Part shown: positions 49,301-60,674 of the stretch, one piece after another
Position numbering within the stretch: the stretch's first letter is position 1
Layout of the letters: every line of letters starts with the position of its first letter
Source: Rotaria sp. Silwood1
Taxonomy: Eukaryota; Rotifera; Eurotatoria; Philodinida; Philodinidae
Direction: 5' to 3'
Length of the DNA: 64,000 nt
Assembly: GCA_905250075.1 (NCBI GenBank)
Contig: CAJNOP010000013.1
Location: forward strand, 1,408,188-1,472,187
Program-made: the position numbers and the translations under genes
Notes under the pieces: generated by a model
Seen by the model: the letters and a program-made list of their open reading frames with translations, nothing else
Told to the model about the DNA's origin: nothing
Databases searched by the model: none

Positions 49301-52300
49301 ACTTCATCAATCAATAAAACGACTTTGAATATAAACATTCATTCAGAAGAAAACTCGACATCTATTTCATCAAATGAATTTCGAAACAATTCGTCTGATG
49401 ATAATCTACGCTTTGATAATAACTTACTATTGAATCAAGTTGATTTTACAACACCGTCATTATCTAATTCTGATACTTTCTCAAGATATGTAAATACTAC
49501 AATCAATTCTTCAGAATTATTAATGTTTACTACTAATTTGATATTAGATGTTCAAAACAAAAAGAATCTATTACTCGACGACGATATAGTACTTCGAACT
49601 AATTTAACACAAAAGTTGTTATCAAATTCAAAGCCGGATGCAAAATACATTAATTATTCAAATGATCTCAGAGCAACTGTTTTACTTAATTACGATTTAC
49701 AATCATCATCCAATCTCAATATATTTTCAAAATACATGAATAGCACGATAGATCCTTTAGAAATTTTGCAATCTAACATTCAAAACTTAACTTCTACTAA
49801 TTCAGTCAAAATCTCAAACGTGATTCATGATAACATAGAAACATTTTCTGATGATGACACTACTTCTATTAGCAATACAGATGTATCTACCAATACACTG
49901 GATGAATATTCTCAGCTTTCAACATTCGATTCCTTGTTCTCGTCAATTACACAACTATCAACAAGCCATGAAGACAAAGATCATGATAAGCAGATTACAC
50001 AAGAAAATTTAGAAATGAATGAAGATAAATTACCCTTTTCATCATCGTCAATATCAAATGAAGATTATATTGAATATTTACATTCGCCTATGTCAACTAG
50101 CACATCACTAGAAACAACTTCAATGACAAATCCATTTGATATGACACGATCTATGTTTTTATCAGATGAAAAACCTTCGAATGCTGATTTATCTATCGAT
50201 AAAATTTATGATCATACAGATCGATTGGTTGAAAATGCTTTTAATACAAAGCATGTATCACCTACAATATCTTCGCATGAGCCATTAACTACCAAAAAAG
50301 AATCTTTCGTGACGGAATTTAACTTAGTTCATCAATCAGATCAAAGTTTTTCGAGTTTTGATAACATCGAACCAACACAGCTTCCTTCAACTGTTATCCA
50401 TGAGAATACCACCCTGTCAATGTCTAAATATTTTTCAAACATTAATGTTTCTCATTCTTCTTCTGATTTCGAATTACTTGCAACTCCATCTGATCCATCA
50501 GTATTAGAGATTAATGACAATCAGATCCATTCTTCTTCACTAAAGACTAGTGATGTAATGATTCCGAATATTCTTCTCGACACTACTCTACTTCAAAATC
50601 AATCTTATTCGACCACTACTATGAGTTTTAATTACAATCTTCACGATGATCTTAATGATGAATTTCAAGTAATCACAAATCAATCGATAAAAAATATACA
50701 AAATGAAACACTATTCATGACAGTCACTAATTTCATCCATACAGAGATGGAAAATGAAAATAATCAAACTAATGCTTCATCGATATTGATAGACGTTAAT
50801 ATATCCACTACCCTACACTCATCATCACCATTTCTTCTATCCAGCACAGTCCCTATTCTCACCATTGATTCTCAATTATCATCACCACTTCACCCTTCAC
50901 TTTCACATTCAAGCACGACATTAACAAAAATCAATCGATTATCATCGTCAAAATACTTTTCAGCAACAACTACAACAATATCTGCGCCTCCCACTATGTT
51001 GCCATCATCATCTATTAATCTGCTACAAACGACTGATCTATCTACATCGTCAGATATTACTGAGAAAAATTCCATTTCTATTTTCTTTGACGAATCATTT
51101 TCTTCAAGTTATACATCAACTACTTCCTCTTTATCATCCACTGCAACTAATGAACAATTCATATCGAAATTTTCAAACATTTTCTACGACGAGTCACTTA
51201 CATCTACAATATCTTTAGAATCAAGTACGACCGATTATACAATCCTTTCAACTATCGTCACTACTAGTACTAATTTGGATTTAACCACGACAGTCCAAAC
51301 AAATGAGTATTCAAGTCTTCGATTAGAAACTACAAATGATGAACAGAATCTTGTAATTACCAATGAAGATTCTGAAATACACACTTCGTTCCAATCTTCA
51401 TCAGAAATAACATCAACTATTTTTCTTGATGTCCATAATTCCGAAACTGAACATTCCACTCTCGTTGTAACTTATCCATCGACACGATCTCGTCGACCGA
51501 CAAGAAGACGAACTAGCAAATTATCAACAATATCGACAACTACTTCCACAAAGTCCACAGATGTATATCGAACTCGTAGACGAAAAATAACACATTGGAA
51601 ATCACGAATATCAACTGTTAATACAAGTACTTCTTTAGTTCGGACATCCACCATCAATCATCAATTCTTAACTTCTACTCCATTTTCTATTGACCGTTCA
51701 AACTCAACGTCTCTTCAACAACAAATGATTGTAATTAAACCATCTATAAACATAAATTCATCAAATACACTGTTATCAAATGAATTATTCAATAAACTAT
51801 TCAATAGTACAACAAATTCTTCTACTGAAAAAATTATTTATTTTAATTTACTTGATATTCCACCATCATCATGGAATTTTGCATTAAATACAAATGAAAG
51901 TATTGTTTTCGATATAGCAGTACCATCTTCTTCTTATTCATCAAATTTTCATAGAACAACAAATTTAACAATTACAAATGTTGAAGCAAATCGTTTATCA
52001 ACAAATATTATTGGTTCACCAGTTAATTTGCAAGTTGATAAAGTTCAAGCAAAAAAATTTTCATTAGCAATGAATCAAGGAAATAATGAAACAAATCAAT
52101 CATTATCTGATGTGATTATTGGTTATATTAAAACTGAACAATTTGAATTAAAATTAACAAAGTTAGATAATATGAATATGCATATTCAACAAATTGATTC
52201 TGAAACAGCTGAAATTTATTTTGATAGTCAATTTTGTACAGATGAAAATAATCTAGAAATAAATTTAAAGCTTTCAAAAGCTGGTAAGACAAATTATTTT

Positions 52301-54956
52301 TGTTGAATTTAACACAACTACCTTTATGACTATCACTTATTGTTGATATGAAGTTCATATGGACGAATGTCCTAACTTTGATCAAAAGTATGAAGTCAAT
52401 AAAGCACAATAGTACTAATGTCAAAAATTGAGTTGGAGATTTTCGAGTATTTTATTTTCCTTAAGAAAATTAAGAACCAAGCAGCTAAATTCGAATGAAA
52501 TATTTATTTATCATTGAAAAAGAAAGAATAAAAGCTAAGCAAAAATACTTCGTAATGTTAGTTTATCAACTTTAAATAATGTTCTTATTGTACAATCATA
52601 ATTTTATAAAAGATAGATCGTTAAGGAGATTAGATACTGTAAAGTAATAGTTATTATATCGATTAGACAACGTGCTTATTCGACTTTGTAATAATATTTT
52701 TCGTTCGTCTTTCTGCTTCGATGCATTAAAACATTCTTAAAATATGAAAATTCTCTACACGTTTTTTTTTCTAAAATTAATCAAATCTCATATATTGATG
52801 TGATTTTGATAAATACTATAATTTATTCTATTATGATAATTTGAAATTATCGTGTATGTAAATGTGTCTTCTCTTCAGATACATACTTACATTCCATAAG
52901 TCGATATTGATCATGTGATATTGACATCTTTATCCAACATCTTTCAAAGTTTTACTTTTTATTTTTTTAAAAGTATTTTGTGACGTTTTCACTTTCGATC
53001 AAAGCAGAGTTTATCTTAATGATCCCGAATGATAAAATAAATATAACACGCAAATTTTTTACTAGTCTATCATGAAGATGCGAAGGAAGACTTGATTATA
53101 AGAAGAACAAACAGAAAAGCAATTAGTTTGAACAATATATATCTAGTCTTTTTTTCATCATCTTATCATTCTTTATTATTGAGACGTTTGAAATCATGGA
53201 TCACTATTCGGTAGACACATATACTTTGAATTGATGTACATAAGAAAGACAATTGTATATGATTGACTAGTGCTATCAATGCACTGGCCTAGGGAGGGAA
53301 GGTGTCTAAATGATAAGTCAGTTTTGAATTCGGACTATATTTCATCGATAGAACTTAACTAGTAGGTAAATATCTTAGAGTGGTTCGAGCTGTTGAATCT
53401 TTGGTTTTAAGATATCGAATAACACTTCGAAATATAGAGACTTTATTAAATGATTGTGAAATTATCTCTGCAAGCTAGTCTGATCGCGTCGTTTATATGA
53501 TTAAAGTCTTAGTTCAAAATTCAAAAGTATAGTTTCGCTTGAAAACCAGAACCCTACAAGACAAATCTACTCAAAACTTCGGTATCCCAACAACAAAGAT
53601 CTAACAGCTCGAACTACTCTAGTATATTTACCTACTCTCTAGACTCTATCGATTGCACAGGATTCTAATTTAAAAACGATTTATCGCTTAGACATCTTCC
53701 TTCGTAAATGTCCCAAACGCATATCTGAAAGTCATGATCTCATTATTTGCTATAAATACATAGTATAACAATGAATCTCACTGAAGTCTGGACGAACCTC
53801 AGGTAGTCAATAAACGTTCATATAGATTTCGGTATAGTCTACTTATATACACAATAGCTGTGTGTAATAGGTAGGTATTATCAGAATAGTCTACTATTGT
53901 TCACTAGAACATATCTAGAAGATGAGCAGTTTCTTCTAATACTGTATATTTATAACCGTGTGATGAAAATGACTAGAGTCTGTGTAGAATTCGAGTAGTC
54001 GTGTTAGCGTTAAATAATAAAAATTTTGTTTTTATTATTTTATTGAAGGAACTGTTCGTTATGGTAATCGAACACCAAGTCATATAGGACCAGTTTTTAC
54101 TCGATTACATATGCTAAGACAATCATGTGACCTTGATCAACCGTTAAGATTCTTTTTTGATATATGTCAAAGTGAAAATCCATGTTTGAATGGTGGTACT
54201 TGTGAATCTCTTCTACCAGATTATGATAATAAATTTTCTTCTCTTAAAAAAACAACAGAAGTTCATTATCAATGCATTTGTCCCTTATACATAACAGGTG
54301 AACATTGTCAATATTTAAGATATCCCTTTGGTTATTGTGTTAATGGTGGAAATTTAGTTGAGATTGTTGATTTAAATATCAACTCCAAACAAAAATGTTT
54401 ATGTCCACAAGGTTTTCAAGGTGATCATTGTGAAGATAATATTGATGATTGTATAAATATAAAATGTTCTAATCATGGAATATGCCTCGATGATATTAAT
54501 TCGCATAGGTGTTCATGTTTTGATGGATATTATGGGAATGAATGTGAAGAAAGAAGAGTACAAATGCTTTTAATACAAGTTGCAAGTAAATCATTTGCTA
54601 GTGTAGCGATTTTATTAATTATTTCTATTGGTTGTCTTGTTATTGCAAGTGATATTCATACTTATTTAACAAGAAAACAAAAAAAACGTTATAGATCAAA
54701 TAAAATTCCACGTGTTGCATCAGAATTATTTGAAAATTCAGTTCTTTTACTTGGTTTTAGTGATGCTCCTATGGAAATGAGTGATTTATCAGCAATCAAC
54801 ATCAAAAGACAATCTAAGAAAATCAAACAATATTCAATGAATATAGGAAAAAAATCTGGTTATCGAAGTATCACAAGAGGAAAATATATCAAAACATTAC
54901 GAAAACCAACATCAAAAAGTTATATATTATCAAATCCAACTTATCAAAAAATTTAA
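46369..54956 (+). CDS. Propeller-mucin-EGF type I membrane protein, 7 exons, 1704 aa
   Basis: Exons 46369-46411, 46468-46517, 47131-47852, 48733-48929, 48987-49022 (36 nt), 49125-52283 and 54049-54956 join in phase. Residues 1-14 form a signal peptide. Residues about 32-345 are beta-strand-rich with repeated short blocks (LYVYDAQT, ILFISTDIGLIYS, GIVYYA, APFGLIAD), suggesting a beta-propeller of the NHL/YWTD kind. Residues about 350-1250 are Ser/Thr-rich, a mucin-like, probably heavily O-glycosylated stalk. A globular Cys-poor part (about 1252-1415) follows, then EGF-like units at 1442-1489, 1499-1530 (incomplete) and 1537-1568, a membrane span near 1584-1604 and a basic cytoplasmic tail of about 95 residues. 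A propeller plus EGF plus membrane span recalls insect Cueball, but the giant mucin insertion differs and I cannot name an orthologue. Likely an adhesion or surface-coat protein. AATAAA overlaps the stop (54955-54960). Confidence 0.85.
47853..48732 (+). other. Intron 3 of the propeller-mucin-EGF gene (880 bp)
   Basis: Lies between the two propeller-coding exons, which join in phase across it (CT plus A). I see no coding exon or clear repeat in it. Confidence 0.55.
53293..53705. repeat. Foldback element in the last intron of the mucin-EGF gene
   Basis: Left arm 53293-53430 and right arm about 53565-53704 are inverted copies: GTGTCTAAATGATAA against ATGTCTAAGCGATAA, GTAGGTAAATAT and GTTCGAGCTGTT shared exactly, overall near 75%. 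The spacer is about 130 bp. It sits in the 1765-bp intron between the mucin exon and the EGF exon, the longest intron of this gene. Confidence 0.65.
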
Positions 54957-56589
54957 TAAAGTCTTTTTTTCTTTTGCTCATTTTTCTTTTCCTTGTATTT
55001 GATAAAAATAATTAACAGAAATTATTCAAATTAAGAATTTTAAAAATTATGCAAATAATTTCTTTTCTTTTTTCAACACTTGAACCAACAATAATCCATG
55101 AAACTAACAGAATAAATTATTCCGAAATTCACATATAATATTTCTGAAGAACATATTGCAAGCTTTAAGTCAAAGTTTTGAGGCATTCTCTTCCACTTTC
55201 CATCCTTATTACAAATTTTAGAAACCAAAGACAACAAACGCCAGACTCGTTTCTCTGAGTTCCTTAGACTTTTCTACAACGTTTCAAAGTCTTCCTCAAA
55301 ATTTGAATTGCTGGAATGTGTTTGTGAATATTCTAAATGGTACAGTTTTTGGTTTTTGCGCATATAAAAATATATATCAAAGATGTTCAAAATGATGGGT
55401 ACTCATGTATTGATTTGTCACGCATCATAAATTTAGACGGATCATTTTTCTGACGATCGACTATCCTTAGAAAATAACTTTAGTCTACGAGAGATTTGTC
55501 ACTTAACATATTTTGTATTAGGTATCATGAGGCTAAACAACATATGTTGATTCTACACTTCAACCCCAAAGTAGCTACTCTAGCAAACTTTCTCAGTTCA
55601 GTTCACTTTAAAATGTATCCAACTCTATTCAGTTAAATAGAAGATGTAAATTTAAAGATAAATCTTTTTCTTTCAAAACTAACGGAAAGAATATTTTCAG
55701 TGTGATTATATAAAACGTTTACATTGAACTTGATTGTTTCGTCTTGTCTCTATCATTTAACGAAAGCACAATGCATCAGTGATATTTGAAAATCCATATA
55801 TTATTATTTTCCTTCACTCAAAAATTCATTCAATATTAATGACGATAAAGGTAGATAATCAGATGTTTTCAATAAATCACTCTTCACAGAGTTGTATAAT
55901 AGTCAACAAAACTTATTGATTGACCGATGAAGCAGACCAAACATATTGCCAGGATGTTAATTAAAAGAGATGCGAAGTTAGCTTCAAAGCTATCATAAGA
56001 TTTACGACTCTGCTATGGTTTACTAATTGCATGGATATTGTAGTGGAAGGAATTAGTGATCAGCAACCTATTTGAACTTCATAAATAGCAATAACTAGAC
56101 TCATAGACACCCATACCTGCTGAATTATGCGTCGTACCTTCCACATATGCATATCATCGTCTGTGTAACATGTAAGGGAGATACTATTCTTTTTTCTCTG
56201 AACTTTGTCTTATTCTCTATATACGTTGACAAATTTGGTATTGCCCAAAAAGATGTCAAATTAAAGTGGATATACGTTAACAAATAAGATGTGAAGTGCT
56301 TTAACAAAATAATTATAAGGAAACACTTGATAACTCTTGGTCCTAGAGAGACATGGAACTCAAACAATAACAGATCATTAGTATTATACATATAATAAGA
56401 CTAGTAAAAAAAATCACATTTTTCTAATATCTGGCTAAAGCTATATAAACAAATAAGAATTAGGATATTATACCATTGTGCACGCCCATATGTTATTTTA
56501 CAGCGTGAGTATGTATAAAAGAAAAGGACGAAATTTATTTTAACACTCAATGAAAAATCGAAAAACACAAAAAAGAACCGAGAACTCGC
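54957..56589. other. Intergenic region between convergent genes
   Basis: Lies between the mucin-EGF gene (+) and the Wnt gene (-), so it contains both 3' ends. The Wnt poly(A) signal (AATAAA on the minus strand) is at 56539-56534. No other gene is recognised. Confidence 0.5.
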
Positions 56590-59500
56590 TTATAAGCAAC
56601 GGCTAATTTCTCGAGTTATAACACAACTTTGACATTGCACATAACAACACCACTGAAAACGACAATTACATTGATTGTGTATAGTCACTATTTGAGATTG
56701 ATAACCTCGATTACAACAAAGTAAGTCACATCCATCAATAGCACGTGAATTTCGATTACAAACACGTCCTATTGTACCAAATGATCCAATAGATAAATTT
56801 ATTTCACAGTAATTCGGACTTGACTTTATAAAAATCATATGATTTTTGAATGTTATTGATATTGATTGTTTTTCTTTTTGAAATGGAATATTTTTAGGTA
56901 TCCATTGTAATTTTTTATTGATTAAATTTCGTTCTAAATATACTTCTATTGAATTATCATAGAATTCTTTTAATTGATTAGCAATATATGTAAATGAACG
57001 AAGTGAACGCCAACATGATTTCAATTCACAAGAACCAGATACACCATAACATTTACATTGCTGATCAACTGATGAAAGAATTGTCTAGAAAAAAAAAAAA
57101 GGTTTTTTTCATTTGTTACAATTCAAAAGACAACTTTACTCGAATTCCAACTTGATTATTATGTATATTTAATAAACTCGTTCGAGTTTTTGTTTCATAT
57201 TCTCGAAGATTAACAAATTTTCTTGTAATTTCTGTTGCAAATAAAACATTATCTGAACAACCAGTCCATTGAATTGATTCATTTAAATATTTATCTTTTA
57301 TTGTCATATCACATCCACAAGAATTGAGTCGTCCATTACTACAAGCTTTTGTTATTGCATATGCAATACCAGCTGATGTTAATGCATGAATATAGGCTGA
57401 TTCTTTTGTTCCTATCAGATCAAAAAATAAAATATATTCATTGTAATTTAAAAAAAAAGAAAAAAAATAATTAACCCGAATCAAGAATATTTCCAATTAA
57501 ATCATTGTCTTTGAACAATGTACAATTCCAATGACGATTTTTAAATTGTACTTGACATTGTTCTAATGCTAAATTGGTACCGGAACGTATAAAACGCATA
57601 ATATGCTCATTTCGTTGACAGAAACGAATTTGTCGATGATGAAGACCATATTTAATATGACAAAGATCTCGTCTTACAAATGATACATTAGACACTTGAA
57701 TAATTGATCTAAATAAAATTCGACAATTTAATTAATCCGTTACATAGAATCTGTATTCTAATTACAGCTTAATACATATAGGCAGGGGCATAAATAGGGG
57801 GAGGGCGTGCTGAGCGTTACGCCTCCTTGCTTTTGAAATTCTCTATGAGAACGTCCCTCTGATTTGAAAAACTGCTTATGTAGTGCGCCCACCTCTCCAA
57901 TACTTGAAAGTTTTGGTTATTTTCACTAGTAAAAAGGGTGAAAACAGACATAAAGTAGAAGTTTACTAACTCTTGGGCTAAAAGTGCTGAATTAAATAAG
58001 TCTTTATCGAACAAGATATCAAGTGAAAAAAAAAATTTCGCTTCTCGAAAACGTGAGAACTTTACAATCACAACTAATTTAAGGAGTCTGATATGTCGTT
58101 TAAACATTTTTATGGTACTTTTACGCCTAAGGAGTTTTATTTTTTAAATGATCACGCGCGCGGGCGCCTTTGGCGGCAAAAACTTTTAAACAATTATCAA
58201 CGATTTCATTCAGCGACCATTTAGTTTTTGGGACGCAACAACACTGAAATAGAATTTAGACCTGCCGACGAAGCAATTTCGCTTGCATAAATGGTGTCAA
58301 TTGCATAATCCTAACCATATTTTGAAGACTTAAAGCCTATTTCTAGGAAGTTTCTATTAATGCTGCGTTCTATAAAGTATTATTTCTATCAACAGTCGCT
58401 GACGTAAACGCCTTTGGAATTAGACATACCTCGAAACTTTTTTGACTCCATAAGATGACTGTTTTCTTCCTTAAAATGAAGGAAGGTAAAAAAAAAACAA
58501 CCAATTTTTTTTCATATTCTAAGATGTTTTTTCGTAGAAAGTATTTTTTGTAATACAATGAGCACAAGAAGATTACAGTGCTGAAAAAGATGTAGATGGG
58601 TCTCTTAATCTGGATTACCTTGGAACAACCGTGTGTCCCTTTTGTGCCCATCCACTTTTCTATCATTATATCTTTGTGTGCGTCTCTCTTCTTTTTAATC
58701 CATGCTTCTTTTCTGCTGTAGTGATTCGCAGGTAAAAAAATTGGATTAAGAATCAGGTTAAAAATCGACTATATTGACACTATTATAATCTAATTTTAAT
58801 CAGATTTTTCAGCTTTAAATGACAAATTTTATTTGATTTTGATTTTTTTTAAAGCTATTATTACAGTCGTTGTTGGTAATAGATTAAAATAGATAAAAAA
58901 AAAGTCGAAACCAAATAAAGTTTGTCATTTAAAGGTGAAAAGTCTAATTAAAATCAGGTTATAGTAATGCCATTAAAAATTGACTTTTAATCTGATTCTC
59001 AATTCAAATTTTTTACATGTATTTCTGAACTATGTTGTCTACGCAAAAAAAAACATAGCAAATAACTAGAAATCCATTTTTTTTAAACACACAGTCTCAG
59101 GCAAAAGTTTTTTTACACCCTCTTCCCCCCTGTCTTTGGTGGTGACTTACCCCTCTGCATATAATAAGAAGTCTATGCACAAAAATGATAAACTACACTA
59201 TTTGGAACATTTACAAACACGATCTAGTCACTAAAATTTCGACGAAAACTTTAAAATGCTCTAAAACAGTTTAAATCTGTTTGATAATATCATTCAGCGC
59301 ATTTTTCCATTATTAACGGACTTTGAGACAGGAAACTAACGGCTGTTGTCCTCGGTTACTAAGAAAATGTTTCTAGCAATCATTGGTCTTGACTTCCTTC
59401 CACTGTTCCTCTCCGCGTTTTTATGAAGAGGAAGAGCCGCAAAGGCTCGACTCAAAAATTCCACTCACGAATATTGTTCTTTGAAAAGCATAATATGAAG

Positions 59501-60674
59501 ATTCATCTTCTGTTGATTATTCGGAAAAAAAAGAAATGAGTAGTTATTGATACAATCAGGATGTAGATTGTGAATGTAGAAAAGATCCAGGCCCAAACTG
59601 TAACTCGAATTCTCTTTTCTTTCAAATAATCACGTGAAAGTAAATCGTCTAAGTCATTCAATTTATGTGAATAATTCTTTGAAATTAGTAGCAAATTACA
59701 ATCTCTCAAAAATACATCTAATCACTTTTGCCTCTCAATGAATAATCAAAAGAAACAAATGTATAGATACATTGCTTTTGAAAAAAAAGAATGCGGTATG
59801 TATATATTTGAAAGATAACTGATAAACAATATCTTATTTGTTTGAACTTTTTCTACAAGTGTGATTAATAATCTATCGTGATGTTTATATTTCGTCTAAG
59901 TTTACATTTTTTATGAGCAATAAATATATAGTTTAAAAGCAAATAACAAACGAAAAGTTCTTGAACATATTGAATGATCATTGATCTTGTTTTTTTATAT
60001 GTGTTCAATGAACTTGATTCTGTATCATAAAAATGAGCAAACTATTTTCTTTGATATCACTATTTCTTAATTTTTCGGGACTCTAAATTTTAAGTCGATC
60101 AAAGTAAATTGATCGCTTTTAGGAATGAAACATTTTTCATGCATTATAATTTTAATACGTTCATTCAAAAAATGATTTCTTTTAAATTAAAAAATAACAA
60201 ACATCGATCATTGAACTCATACTAATATTTCGAATAAAATTGATTTAGCTTATTTTAATAGTTCATGTTTCGTTCTACTTGAGAGTTTTAACCTTTTAAT
60301 ATATGTATTACTATTAAGATGCAAATTATAATCGAATTTTTTCCTTTAAGTCACCATATATTGCAATCACAATCAAACGAAAACAATGTTATAGCAGTCA
60401 TTTTGTATTAATTGGCATAATTTTTTGGTTGCATGCAATAAGTTATGCTTTTAATTATGCTTACGTGAAAAATGATCGCGAAATTTATCTGTAACACAAA
60501 AATGTTTCTATTTCGTTCATATTCCGGTAAGATGAATTAAATTTATCACTTAATAAAGTATATTGTTCATTTTTAACTGATCAGAATAAAGATATCAGAA
60601 AAGAAAACTTTCACTTACAGCCATTGTTCGCTTGCATTAATTGACATTAAGAAAAAAATAACGAATAATTTCAT
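56590..60674 (-). CDS. Wnt ligand, Wnt4-like, 4 exons
   Basis: Minus-strand exons 60674-60619, 57708-57476, 57411-57140 and 57084-56590 give 351 residues, the length of vertebrate Wnt4. Exon 1 encodes a signal peptide (MKLFVIFFLMSINAS) and ends in phase 2, matching the next exon. Wnt hallmarks: NRHWNCT, SAGIAYAITKACS, WTGCSDN, the lipidation motif CKCYGVSGSC with the Ser that is palmitoleoylated (Ser203), ELKSCWR, GTIGRVCN and the C-terminal Cys-rich DGCDLLCCNRGY ... CRFQWCCYVQC. Wnts are secreted, lipid-modified ligands of Frizzled receptors. The string RAIDGCDLLCC and overall spacing point to the Wnt4 subfamily, though Wnt16 or WntA are possible. Intron 1 (2.9 kb) holds a transposon-like element; the other introns are 64 and 55 bp. 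No disabling change seen. Confidence 0.93.
57781..59157. mobile_element. hAT-like non-autonomous element in Wnt intron 1
   Basis: The left end reads CAGGGGCATAAATAGGGGGA and the right end, complemented, CAGAGGGGTAAG with a G-rich run following, the CAGRGG-type ends and poly-G tract common in hAT elements. The same hexamer CATATA flanks both sides (57775-57780 and 59158-59163), a likely part of an 8-bp target duplication. No transposase frame remains. A separate palindrome (58731-59016) lies within. Confidence 0.55.
58731..59016. repeat. 286-bp palindrome nested in the Wnt intron element
   Basis: GTAAAAAAATTGGATTAAG, AATCAGGTTAAAAATCGAC and TTTAAATGACAAATTTTATT on the left are matched by inverted counterparts on the right, centred near 58873. 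Identity by eye is about 80%. Probably a hairpin-type MITE inserted in, or part of, the surrounding element. Confidence 0.7.

Noticed and set aside
53383-53396. GGTTCGAGCTG, resembling a tRNA B box
   Set aside because: Part of an inverted-repeat arm, with no cloverleaf around it.
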